Below are positions 42,131-52,433 of a stretch of 55,590 nucleotides of DNA, one piece after another (position 1 is the stretch's first letter; each line of letters starts with the position of its first letter). A model generated the notes under the pieces. It was not told the origin of the DNA and did no database searches. It saw only the letters and a list, made by a program, of their open reading frames with translations. Both the position numbers and the translations under genes were made by a program. The stretch is from Pseudomonadota bacterium (GTDB taxonomy: Bacteria; Myxococcota_A; Polyangia; Polyangiales; JAFGIB01), in NCBI GenBank assembly GCA_017881185.1, contig JADGRE010000009.1:1-55590 (forward strand), read 5' to 3'.

Positions 42131-43438
42131 ATGGCGGACAAGACTGCAAAGAAGGGCGGCCGTCGTGCCGTGGTCGTGGGCGGGCTGCGTACGCCGTTCG
42201 CGAAGGCATTCACCGATCTGATGGAGCTCGACACCATCGCGCTCGGTGTGGCTGCGGCCGAGGGTTTGCTACGCAAGCTCGAGCTGCCCCGCGACCAGAT
42301 CGACGCCATCGTCTGGGGCGGCGTGGTGCTGCCACCGCTGTCGGTGAACATCGGGCGCGAGATCGGGCTCGATCTCAAGCTGCCAGCTTCGGTCGAAGGC
42401 ATGACGGTGACGCGCGCTTGCGCGTCCGGCTTGCAGGCCATCACCAGCGCGGCTTCGGCGATCGAGCGCGGCGACGCCGATGTGATTCTCGCGGGTGGCT
42501 CGGACTCCACCAGCAACGCGACCATCGCGTTCCCGAACAAGCTCACGCACACGCTCGCGCCGATCGCGCTGTCGGGCAAGGCCACGGCAGCCGACATCCT
42601 GGGCGCGCTCGCGCAGCTCATGCCGCTGTCGGAGATCTTGCCGCGCCAGCCGCGCATCGCCGAGCGCACCACCGGCGAGGTGATGGGCGAGTCCGCGGAG
42701 CGCATGGCACAGCGCAACGAGATCTCGCGCCAGGCGCAAGACGAGCTCGCCCTGCGCTCGCATCAGCGCGCCGCCAAGGCCATCGCCACCGGTCGCTTCG
42801 ACGACGAGGTCACCAAGGTGCAGACGCCCAAGGGCTTCGTGCACACCGATCAGCTGGTGCGCGCCGACACGAGCGCCGAGAAGCTCGCCAAGCTCAAGCC
42901 CGTGTTCTCGAAGACCGGCACGGTGACAGCTGGAAATGCGAGTCCGCTCACCGACGGCGGCGCCGCCGTGCTGCTGATGAGCGAGGAGAAGGCGCGTGCG
43001 CTCGGCTACAAGCCGCTGTGTGCGCTGCGCTCGTGGTCGTACGTAGGCGTGGACCCCGCCGATCAGCTGTTGATCGGCCCTGCGATCGCCGTGCCCAAGG
43101 CGCTGGACCGCGCAGGCGGCCTGACGCTCGCAGACATGGACATCGTGGACATGCACGAAGCCTTTGCAGCTCAGGTGCTCAGCGTGCTCAAGATGCTGGG
43201 CAGCCAGGCATTCGCGCAGGAACGCCTCGGCCGCAACACGGCAGTGGGCAACATCGACCCCGAGAAGCTGAATGTGTACGGCGGCTCGATCGCGATCGGC
43301 CACCCCTTCGCGGCCACCGGCGTGCGCATGGTGACGACGATGGCGAACGAGCTGGCAAGAACGTACAAGCAGTTCGCGCTGCTGGGGATCTGCGCCGCAG
43401 GTGGCTTGGGCGCAGCGGCGGTGCTCGAGCGGGTTTGA
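42131..43438 (+). CDS. fadA: Acetyl-CoA acyltransferase (thiolase), FadI/FadA2-like
   Basis: 435 residues. Catalytic Cys in TRACASGLQA, the NxEAF-like HEAFAAQ, active-site His in IGHPFAATG, and the final Cys in CAAGGLGAA are present. Length and the extended loop (FPNKLTHTLAPIAL region) favour the long FadI/trifunctional-type thiolase used in beta-oxidation over biosynthetic PhaA. It is last in the hydratase-reductase-thiolase operon and is followed by a stem-loop. Confidence 0.93.
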   Translation: MADKTAKKGGRRAVVVGGLRTPFAKAFTDLMELDTIALGVAAAEGLLRKLELPRDQIDAIVWGGVVLPPLSVNIGREIGLDLKLPASVEGMTVTRACASGLQAITSAASAIERGDADVILAGGSDSTSNATIAFPNKLTHTLAPIALSGKATAADILGALAQLMPLSEILPRQPRIAERTTGEVMGESAERMAQRNEISRQAQDELALRSHQRAAKAIATGRFDDEVTKVQTPKGFVHTDQLVRADTSAEKLAKLKPVFSKTGTVTAGNASPLTDGGAAVLLMSEEKARALGYKPLCALRSWSYVGVDPADQLLIGPAIAVPKALDRAGGLTLADMDIVDMHEAFAAQVLSVLKMLGSQAFAQERLGRNTAVGNIDPEKLNVYGGSIAIGHPFAATGVRMVTTMANELARTYKQFALLGICAAGGLGAAAVLERV

Positions 43439-43444
43439 GGAAAA

Positions 43445-43482
43445 GCCACGGGCCCCCACCTGCGAGGGTGAGAGCCCGTGGC
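43445..43482. terminator. Bidirectional stem-loop between convergent genes
   Basis: Arms GCCACGGGC (43445-43453) and GCCCGTGGC (43474-43482) match perfectly, with inner CACC/GGTG pairing. On the minus strand it is followed by TTTTCC, which makes it a terminator for the decaheme cytochrome gene; on the plus strand there is no T tract. Confidence 0.7.
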
Positions 43483-43506
43483 CGAGTTACCGAGTTGCGA
43501 CAGACG

Positions 43507-46500
43507 TCAGCGGGCCTTGTGGACCAGCGTCACGTCTTCCGGCTTACCCGCGGCGTGACAGGTCGCACAGGCTTCTTGCCCGGTCGACGCCGCCGTCTGG
43601 CTGAGGATGTGTCCCATCTCAGGCGCAGTGTTGTGGCAACCCTGGCAAGCCATCGTGTACGGCTTGACCGGGGTGACCTGTTGGGTCGGATGGTTGCGAT
43701 CGGTCGGCGTGTTCCAGGCGGTCGCCGTGCCGTGGCACACCGCGCAGTTCTTCGACCCGCCCGGCATGGCCGGGAAGGTGTCCTTGTGTGCGCTGTGCAG
43801 GAACGTTCGGAAGTTGTACGTGATGTACTGCGGGTCCGTCGGCAGGTTGGTGGTGGCCCAGTTGCCACCGAGACCGCCCTCGCCGTGGCACATCAGACAG
43901 GTCTCGGCGCCGCGACGACCGGCACCGTGCCACGCAAGGTCCGCGTGACAGCGATTGCAGGCGTTGGGATCCGAGATCAGGCTGTAGGGCTGCAGCGTTG
44001 TCGCACCTCCGTAGAGGTAGTCCTGCTGCGCGAGGTGGCTGGTGCCAGTGTACGTCTGGAGCTCGCCATTGCTGTTGGGCTCGATGACGTCGCTCTTGCG
44101 GGTCGCGAACATGGCCACCGTGTAGGTGCCCGCGATCAGGCTCTTGCCGGCCCAGTTGCCAGTGGTCTCGTCGAAGATCTGCGAGCCGTTCGGCGGTTGG
44201 TAGAACACCGCCTGCAGCGTGTCGGCCACGCTGCGCTTCCAGCCGAAGGTGCCGTTGGTGCGGTAGGTCATGACCACCGCAGCACCGGCGGCCGGAGCCG
44301 CGGTGAAGGTGATCGTGTTGGCCGCACCGGTCGTGAGCAGCGTGTAGTCCACGCCCTCGAGCTGCGCCACCAAGGCTGCTTTCTGCACGGCACCGCTGGG
44401 GTGCACCCAGCGCAGCGGCGTGCTGAGGAACACGCGGTTCTTGGTCGCGTCGATACCGCGCACGAGGGCGTATTCCTCGCGCGCTGTTCCGACCTCGAGG
44501 ACCACGTAGTTGTTGGCCGCAAGGCCCGCGATCTTGGTCACGTCGTCCACGGCCACCTGGCGGTCCATGAACTTGGTGGGCGTCACCAGCACTGCGGTGC
44601 CGGTGGGCGCCGCCGTCCGCTGCCACACCGACTGACGACCGAACCACACCGGCCCGTTGGCCGCCGTGAACGTGGTGGTGGTCGTGTCGCCGATGCCCAT
44701 GACCTCGACGGGGATGTCCATCGGGAAGTTGCGGGTGTACGTGGCCGCGGGCGCCACGTAGTCGTAGTAGATGCGGTCGTTGGCGGCGAAGGCAGCACTG
44801 CCCGCGACGACCACGAACGCAACCTGGTTGGGAGCCGGCGTCTTGACGAGCACGCCATTCCAGACCGTGGACGCCGATGCGGCCGTGGCGCCGATGCTGA
44901 CGTTGAACGCCAAGCTCTTGTCGGTGGACACGAAGCGTGTGCTCGTGCTTCCAGCGGCCGAAGCCGCCGGCAGCGTGCCAGTGCCCACTGAAGTACCGGC
45001 GACCGAAACCGTGAAGTTGCGGGCGTCGGCGAACTGCACCTTGAACGCACCAGCGGGTGCCGCGGGCGCGATGTAGAAGTTCGCGAGCGATGCACCTGAC
45101 GGGAACGTGCTGGTCGCAGCACCCAACGTACCGGTGCCGAGCGCGCTTGCGCCGCTCGCCGTACCCACCACGTTGAAGGCCGTCGATGTGGTGAACAGCA
45201 GGGTCAGGGTCTCCGACTGCTGCGTCGCGCCAGCGCCGAACACCTTGAAGAGCGAGCCGTTGCCGGTGCTTGCAGCGCCGACCACGGTGCGACCTGCGAA
45301 GTCGAACGGTGCGAACTGCACGCCGGTGGTGCTGGCGTAGGGGAAGAACGCCTGACGATTGGTCGTCGGGCCGGTGGATACCCAGCTCATCGCGTCGAGC
45401 ATGTACGGCGCCAGGTCCGCGCCCGCACCGTCCTTGACGCTCCAGGTAATCTTGAGCGGGTCGCCTGCCTTGAACGTGCCATTCGCTCCGGTGCCGCCGC
45501 CGAGCGCCGTGATGGCAAGCACTGGCGAGGGTGTCACCGCCTGATCGACCGCCACGTGATGGTGCGACTCGGGCACACCGTCGGCGCCCGGAGTGGCGTG
45601 GCAGATTCCGCAATTCGTGTCGTTGGCTTGCGCCGGCATCGTGCCGTTCTTGGCGGCCTTGTAGGGCTTGGTCCAGTCGATGTCGTCGTGGCACGAGCCA
45701 CACGCGCGACGCGACAAGTTCGTGGCGATCAACGCGGCGTCCTTGGGCGCTGTGACCGCGTTGTTGGCGCCGGTGCCGTGACACATGTCGCAAGAGACGA
45801 TGCCCTTGCGGATGTTGTCATCCATCGTGCGCTGCGACAGCGTGGCGCCGGCAGCGACCGTGCTGACGAGCGCCGAGTAGCCATTGCGCCGCGGCATCGC
45901 GGTTTGGTAGCTCGGGATGACCGGGAACTGAATGGTCGAGAAGTCCGCAGCCACGCCGCTACCGCCAGCGATCTGGTAGGGGATCGCCTTGGTGTTGTCG
46001 TAGATACGGTTACCGCTGGCGTCCACGCTCACGCCGTTGACCGACGGCAAGTGGATGGAGTTGTGCAGCTTGTGAATCATCACGCGGAACTCGACCGTGA
46101 CGTTCGTGTTGTCGGTGCACTTGTTGGCAACGCAGGTCGAGCCGGCAGGACATGCCGGGTCGCCAGAGTTGCCGCAGGTGGCGCCGTTGGTGCCGATACT
46201 GGCGCCGTCCTCGGCACCAGCCGTGTGGCAGGTGACGCAGAGATTGACGTCGCGGTAGGTGCCGCCGTGCATCTGCAAGGTTTGGTGGCACTGGTTGCAG
46301 TTGGCCGTGGTGACGAGCTCGGGGTGCGTCGTGACGGTGGTGGCGCTGCCGACCTGGACGTCGATGGTGGCGGTGCCTGGGTCGCGGGTGGAAGCGCCAG
46401 CGATCAGGTAGTTCTTGTAGGCGGCCACCGCGATCCTGTAGGTGCCGGCAACCAGCGGGCCCGTCAGCTCACCCGTGGTGAACTTGTCCGTGTCGTGCAT

Positions 46501-47394
46501 CGGACCTGGATAGTTCGTGGGCAGTGCAGTCGTGAACGTGTACGTGTAACTGCCGTCTTGATTGGCCACCGCATTCGCCGCGAGGTCCACCAGGGTCCTC
46601 TTGCTGGTGTCGGTCGGGATGATGTGCTGGTAATTGTTGGACGGTCCCGACATCCACGCTTGCAATCCGTCGAGCTGGGACAGCCCGAGCGTGGCGCCAG
46701 CCGTGGTCTGCACGGTGAAGTGCACGACGGGCTTGTCGCCCGCCTTGAACGATTGGTCGCTGTTGGTTCCGCCGGTCACGCCGAGGATCTTCACGACCAC
46801 GCCCGGCATGTTGTCGGTCAGGGCGAGGCTCGTGGCGATCGGTGCATTGACTGTCGCCCAGGTGCCATCGGTGCAGCTGATGAGCTTCGAGCCGTCGGCG
46901 TTGGTTGCGACGCTGCACGAAGAACCCGCGGCTCCGGTCGAGCCCGTGGCACCGTCGTGGATCGTCACGTTGCTGCCGTCGCTGCAGGTGATGGTGCTCG
47001 TAGCGTTGGCATTGGCGACGGCGGTGCAATTGGCCGGTGTGCCATTCGCGCCATCGTTGAGCGTCGCGACGGTGGTGCCGCACTTGACCGTGCTGGTGCT
47101 GTTGCCGTTGTCGACGACGGTGCACGACGTGCCGTTGGCGCCCTTGGCACCGTTGGTGCCATTGGTCCCGTTGGCGCCCTTGGTTCCGTTTGTCCCGTCC
47201 GTTCCGGCCTTGCCGTCAGCGAGCGTGATCGACGCGTTGCCTGGGCAAGCGATCGTCTTGGTCCCGTCGCCGTTGTCCTTCACCGTGCAAGGTTTGGCGT
47301 TTTCACCAGGACTACCCTGTGCGCCCTTGTCTGCCGAGCAGGCCGAAGCCAGCACGGCGGCGACGACCACCACTCGATATCGCAAGCCTGTCAT
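43507..47394 (-). CDS. OmcA/MtrC-family decaheme c-type cytochrome with collagen-like N-terminus
   Basis: 1295 residues, about twice Shewanella OmcA or MtrC. A lipoprotein signal ends at Cys in LASACSADK. Next come four repeats with two cysteines each (the first starting near residue 36), interrupted by about ten Gly-X-Y triplets (GTNGTKGANG and so on). Exactly ten CxxCH heme sites are arranged 5+5: CNQCH, CVTCH, CDMCH, CGSCH, CGICH at about 365-597, and CNRCH, CLMCH, CAVCH, CQGCH, CATCH at about 1147-1282. The 550-residue beta-rich stretch between them far exceeds the usual domain III. It would be an extracellular electron conduit; no MtrA/MtrB-type partner is in the window. AAGGAG precedes the ATG. 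Confidence 0.92.
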   Translation of the reverse strand: MTGLRYRVVVVAAVLASACSADKGAQGSPGENAKPCTVKDNGDGTKTIACPGNASITLADGKAGTDGTNGTKGANGTNGTNGAKGANGTSCTVVDNGNSTSTVKCGTTVATLNDGANGTPANCTAVANANATSTITCSDGSNVTIHDGATGSTGAAGSSCSVATNADGSKLISCTDGTWATVNAPIATSLALTDNMPGVVVKILGVTGGTNSDQSFKAGDKPVVHFTVQTTAGATLGLSQLDGLQAWMSGPSNNYQHIIPTDTSKRTLVDLAANAVANQDGSYTYTFTTALPTNYPGPMHDTDKFTTGELTGPLVAGTYRIAVAAYKNYLIAGASTRDPGTATIDVQVGSATTVTTHPELVTTANCNQCHQTLQMHGGTYRDVNLCVTCHTAGAEDGASIGTNGATCGNSGDPACPAGSTCVANKCTDNTNVTVEFRVMIHKLHNSIHLPSVNGVSVDASGNRIYDNTKAIPYQIAGGSGVAADFSTIQFPVIPSYQTAMPRRNGYSALVSTVAAGATLSQRTMDDNIRKGIVSCDMCHGTGANNAVTAPKDAALIATNLSRRACGSCHDDIDWTKPYKAAKNGTMPAQANDTNCGICHATPGADGVPESHHHVAVDQAVTPSPVLAITALGGGTGANGTFKAGDPLKITWSVKDGAGADLAPYMLDAMSWVSTGPTTNRQAFFPYASTTGVQFAPFDFAGRTVVGAASTGNGSLFKVFGAGATQQSETLTLLFTTSTAFNVVGTASGASALGTGTLGAATSTFPSGASLANFYIAPAAPAGAFKVQFADARNFTVSVAGTSVGTGTLPAASAAGSTSTRFVSTDKSLAFNVSIGATAASASTVWNGVLVKTPAPNQVAFVVVAGSAAFAANDRIYYDYVAPAATYTRNFPMDIPVEVMGIGDTTTTTFTAANGPVWFGRQSVWQRTAAPTGTAVLVTPTKFMDRQVAVDDVTKIAGLAANNYVVLEVGTAREEYALVRGIDATKNRVFLSTPLRWVHPSGAVQKAALVAQLEGVDYTLLTTGAANTITFTAAPAAGAAVVMTYRTNGTFGWKRSVADTLQAVFYQPPNGSQIFDETTGNWAGKSLIAGTYTVAMFATRKSDVIEPNSNGELQTYTGTSHLAQQDYLYGGATTLQPYSLISDPNACNRCHADLAWHGAGRRGAETCLMCHGEGGLGGNWATTNLPTDPQYITYNFRTFLHSAHKDTFPAMPGGSKNCAVCHGTATAWNTPTDRNHPTQQVTPVKPYTMACQGCHNTAPEMGHILSQTAASTGQEACATCHAAGKPEDVTLVHKAR

Positions 47395-48360
47395 TCTGCA
47401 TGCTCCTTCGCTCGGACCACCGACGGAACACCCGACGGCTAAGTGACCATCACTAGCCCACGGCAAGAACGCCCGATGACCGCCACGCGGTTTGAGCTTC
47501 AACCAGAAGCTCGACGCGTGGGGTTCCGGTGCGGCCGGGACCAGTACTGCGTCCTACCTATTCCCTGCCAACGCCAGCGCCATTGATGCGCATCAAGAAC
47601 TGCGCGAATTCTGCGACGCGCCTTATCCTTCGGTCGCGCGCCCCTCGAAAACCCGGGTCGACAGGGGGCTGGGTCGATCACCAACGCGGAGCAGCCGCGT
47701 GGGAGAAGGTGCGCGCAGAGATCGTCCCATCGCTGCGGGGCGAGCTGGCTGGGTCAGCCACGTCGCTCATGACGAGCTCGTCACCGCCACCTTATACATA
47801 GAGCGCTCCTAAGCGTACTCCTGCGCCAGCATGCGGCAGATCGGGTTGTCCGACGCACGTGCGGCACGCAGCAGCTCATGCTTGTCGACCGCGACCCGCG
47901 ACAAGCTCGGACTATGCCGCATCAGTAAACACCTCCACTGCGCCGTACGGGCTCGCCTGTCGTCGCTTCGCGATCGCGCCTGCGCCGATACGGCATAATC
48001 CGCGACGCGGCATAACGAAGTGGAACGCGATCTGAGGACCTGGGTGCTCGATCGAAAAACGTGGCTTTGCTGCGGGCACAACGAGAGCACGCGACGAGCT
48101 GCCGACGGACGACTCGACCAGCGAGCGTGCCGTCCCGGATGGATAGTCGCTCGCTTACATATCCCCGCTTCCAAGAACGACCATTGACGCGAATCAATGG
48201 ACCGAGATATTCGCTTGCGCCGGTGCGTGGTCGATGCGTGTACGCAGCGTGCACAGCTCGCTTGCGGCGCGAGCTTCAGCCATCGTCCGTTAGCTGCAAC
48301 GATTCGATGCGTAGACTCTCGACGAATGCCGACCCCGTCCGTATGTGATGGGCGTTGTCC
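47395..48360. other. Long non-coding region, about 965 bases
   Basis: No convincing gene on either strand; the open frames are short, Arg/Ser-rich and lack ribosome sites. It contains three copies of TATGCCG or its complement (47913-47919, 47991-47997, 48008-48014), an FNR-type box at 48184-48197 within a longer palindrome, and AT-rich TTATACATAGA near 47792. It must carry promoters for the decaheme gene (minus) and the sensor operon (plus). A small RNA or degraded gene cannot be excluded. Confidence 0.5.
48184..48197. promoter_or_regulatory. FNR/CRP-type box
   Basis: TTGAC-GCGA-ATCAA keeps the TTGA-N6-TCAA spacing of FNR/ANR/FixK sites with one departure from TTGAT-N4-ATCAA. The palindrome extends to CCATTGA/TCAATGG (48181-48200). 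It lies about 164 bases before the binding-protein gene and 790 before the cytochrome start. Confidence 0.45.
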
Positions 48361-49482
48361 ATGGAGGACTCAGCAAGACCCTCGCTGCGGCCTACGCCGG
48401 CCAGCAGCTCGAGCCCAGGCTCGGCCGCACCGGCGCGAACCCGCGCGACCAACGTGCCCGTCGTCACGACAGGGCGCGGTTGGGCGGCGCGTCTGGTCGA
48501 GACAGGACGCAGTACCTTCGAGGCGATCGACCCGGCGCTGAGCCCGCGCTTTTTGTTCGGCTCCATCGGTGGGCTCTTGCTCGGCGTGATCGCCCTGACC
48601 ATCTACGTGCGTTCCGGCGACACGCTCCAGCCCGTGAAGGTGCGGCTACGGGGGCCGGTGATGGCGGCCAGCGTGCCGTCCACAGCGCGCGTCCGCATCG
48701 TGGTCGCTCCGGTGTGGTCGTCGCACGAAGCCTTCGCTCCGTATGAGGCGTTGGCGCGCTACCTGGGCGAGAGGCTGCGGACACCGGTGGTCGTCGCACA
48801 GCGCCGTACGCAAGGCGAGGTGGCGGACCTGCTGGCTGCGGGGCACGTGCAGGCCGGCGTGCTGAGCGAGGGCGCGTACCTGCACCTGCGCGCGCATGCA
48901 GCCGCGGTCGACGCGCTCGTGGTGCCGGTCACACACGGTCAACCGCGACACGAGTCACTGATGATCGTGGCGGCCAACAGCAAGCTCTACTCGCTGCCCG
49001 ATCTGCGCGGGCATTCGTTTGCGTTCACCGATCCGTATTCGCTGACGGGTTATTACGAGCCGCTGGATGCGGTGCTACCGCTAGCCGGTGCATGCGCGGG
49101 CTTCTTCTCGCGGACGATCTTCAGCTACGCCGACGAGGACAGCATGCGCGCGGTGCGCGACGGCAGTGTCGACGCGGCTGCGGTTTCCAGCCACGTGTTC
49201 GAGCAAGAGCTGGACAAAACGCCCGGGTGGCTCGGCTCGCTGCGCGTGATCCGCAGCTCGGCGGACTACGGCAGAGGTCCGCTCGTGGTGCCCGCGACAC
49301 TCGATCCGGCCCTGCGTAACTCGCTGCGCTCGGCGTTCGTGCAGATGCACGAGCAAGCCGACGGTCGTGCGGTGCTCGCGGCGCTTCACATCGAGCGGTT
49401 CATCGAGCCGCCGCCCGGGCTCTACGATTCCGCGGCGGCGATCATCGAGCAGGTCGAAGCCGCGCCCAAGGTCCGGCCATGA
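48361..49482 (+). CDS. Membrane-anchored PhnD-like periplasmic binding protein
   Basis: 373 residues. About 60 polar N-terminal residues precede a single transmembrane helix (FGSIGGLLLGVIALTIYV), then a type II periplasmic-binding fold of the PhnD/TIGR01098 kind: RIVVAPVWSSHEAFAPYEALARYLG, then ADLLAAGHVQAGVLSEGAYL and FAFTDPYSLTGYY. Instead of a transporter, a histidine kinase and response regulator follow with ATGA overlaps, so it is probably the ligand-sensing part of that two-component system. ATG at 48361 is preferred to an in-frame TTG at 48355. Confidence 0.82.
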   Translation: MEDSARPSLRPTPASSSSPGSAAPARTRATNVPVVTTGRGWAARLVETGRSTFEAIDPALSPRFLFGSIGGLLLGVIALTIYVRSGDTLQPVKVRLRGPVMAASVPSTARVRIVVAPVWSSHEAFAPYEALARYLGERLRTPVVVAQRRTQGEVADLLAAGHVQAGVLSEGAYLHLRAHAAAVDALVVPVTHGQPRHESLMIVAANSKLYSLPDLRGHSFAFTDPYSLTGYYEPLDAVLPLAGACAGFFSRTIFSYADEDSMRAVRDGSVDAAAVSSHVFEQELDKTPGWLGSLRVIRSSADYGRGPLVVPATLDPALRNSLRSAFVQMHEQADGRAVLAALHIERFIEPPPGLYDSAAAIIEQVEAAPKVRP

Positions 49483-50875
49483 AACACGAAGCCTTGAAGC
49501 TGCGTACACGCATCGGCTTCCATTTCTTGGGCCTGGTGGGCACGTGGACGTTGTTCGTGATGGTGCTGCTCGGTCATCGGCTGTCGGAGAAATCGCAGGA
49601 GCTGTTCCGCAGCCAGGGTGCCGAGCTGGCACACAGCTTGGCGGTGGAATGTACGCCGTTCGTACGACATGAGGAGCTGGCGTCGCTCTCCGCCTTCTTG
49701 ATCGAGCGCATGCACCGAAGCACGGATTTGCGCTACATCATCGTGCGTCGTCCCGATGGGGAAGTCTTGGCCAGCACGTTTCCCGGCGGAATTCCCGTCG
49801 ATTTGGCTCGGCTTTCGCACGCAAGGGTGGCGCAACCTGATGTCCGTGTGCAGCTAGTCGATACGGAACGCGAGCGCCTCTTCGACTACAGCGCGCTGGC
49901 GTCCAACGTCCAGGTACAGATGGGCTTGAGCCTCACCTCGGTCCAACTCTTTGCGCAGGAAGTTACGATGTACATGCTGTGGATCGGCGTTGCGGCGTTT
50001 CTCGCGGTGCTGGGCGTGACGTTGCATGTCAGTCGACCGGTCGAAGCGCTGGCCAGCGCCATCGTCACGCAATCGGGCATGCCGCTCGAATCTGCGTTCG
50101 ACGGCACGCTCGAGACCTCGGCCCTCGCCGGCTGGTTTCAACACATGTCGCAGCGTCTGGACGAAAGTGCTCGCCGGCTCGACCAGTCGAAGAAGCTCGC
50201 GTACCTGGGCGAGATCGCGGCCAGCATTGCGCACGAAGTGAACAACCCCCTGGGCATCATTGCGCTCAACAGCGGTTTCTTGTCCAAGCGCGCGGGAACG
50301 GGTGAGGTCAGTGGTCCGGCGGCCCACGAGATCGAGCGGATTCGAGCCGCTGCAACCCGAGCGACCTTTGCAGCGCAGCAGCTGCTGCAGGTCGCGCGCT
50401 ACTCGACGCGCAAGACGGAGACGCGCCGCAAGGCGTTCCGTCCAAAACCGATGATCTCCGAGACCGTCGATCTGTTGCGCGATCGCATCCGTGTGTCGCG
50501 CTGCCGGGTCAACGTGGAGGTGGCCGACGATCTGCCGTCGCTCGTGCTCGATGAGCAGGGCGTGCAACAAGTGCTCTTCAACTTGCTCACCAACGCACTC
50601 GACGCGACGCCGCCCGACAAGGAAATCACCGTGCGGGCGGAGGTCAGAGACGACAGCTTCGTGCTGACGGTGATCGATCAAGGCAAAGGTATGACCGAGG
50701 AGCTGCTGCAGCGTTGCACCGATCCGTTCGTGACCACGAAGGACGCCGGCAAGGGCACTGGGCTAGGTCTTGCGATCTCCGATTCGATCGTACGGGGGCA
50801 CGGGGGAAAGCTTGTTTTGGCGAGTCAGCTCGGCCTGGGCACGACCGCCACCGTTTACCTTGGATTGGATCCGCC

Positions 50876-50879
<4 letters not shown>
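49479..50879 (+). CDS. Membrane sensor histidine kinase
   Basis: 466 residues. Two transmembrane helices (about 14-32 and 166-183) flank a periplasmic sensor region; a short HAMP-like linker (VSRPVEALASAI) follows. The kinase core has the H-box SIAHEVNNPLG, N-box LFNLLTNALDATPP, and G boxes DQGKGM and GKGTGLGLAIS. This HEVNNPLG type is typical of NtrB-like kinases paired with NtrC activators. ATGA overlaps at both ends bind it to the binding protein and the regulator as a three-gene sensory unit. Confidence 0.93.
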
Positions 50880-52234
<1,355 letters not shown>

Positions 52235-52258
52235 GCCGCGCGTAAGCACGCCGCCGAT

Positions 52259-52325
52259 GCAGCTGCTGCTGCGCTGACTGCTGCATGCGCGCATCAGTGC
52301 TGCGGCGGCGCAGCAGCGCAGCTGC
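52259..52325 (+). terminator. Large GC-rich stem-loop after the sensor operon
   Basis: GCTGCTGCGC (52265-52274) pairs with GCGCAGCAGC (52308-52317), extended by GCAGCT/AGCTGC after a 2-base bulge. It is built of CTG/CAG-like triplets. There is no T tract; it could be a weak terminator, a site bound by the activator, or a repeat. Confidence 0.35.
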
Positions 52326-52332
52326 TGCGGCG

Positions 52333-52348
52333 TGGCGTGGTCGCCGCA
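52333..52348 (+). promoter_or_regulatory. Possible sigma-54 promoter
   Basis: TGGCGT-N5-CCGCA has the GG and GC dinucleotides at the exact -24/-12 spacing (7 of 11 consensus positions), 86 bases before the NrfD-like gene and next to a sigma-54 activator gene. Confidence 0.3.
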
Positions 52349-52433
52349 AGATCTGCCGGCAAACTGCGGTTGCAGCTGCGCTCGGGAGTCGGCACGGTAC
52401 GTGTAATAGCGGATGGGCAGAGGTGCTTCTGCC

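Noticed and set aside
42418..44991. Plus-strand open frame of 857 codons crossing the thiolase and the cytochrome gene.
   Set aside because: It overlaps the thiolase in another frame and is antisense to heme-binding motifs; it crosses a terminator stem-loop.
45556..47442. Plus-strand 628-codon frame opposite the decaheme cytochrome.
   Set aside because: Antisense to CxxCH motifs and the collagen-like repeats; composition is repetitive as expected for a shadow frame.
52355..52375. A second sigma-54 promoter ending in TTGCA at 52370-52374.
   Set aside because: The GG element is two bases too far from TTGCA; sigma-54 promoters do not tolerate this spacing change.
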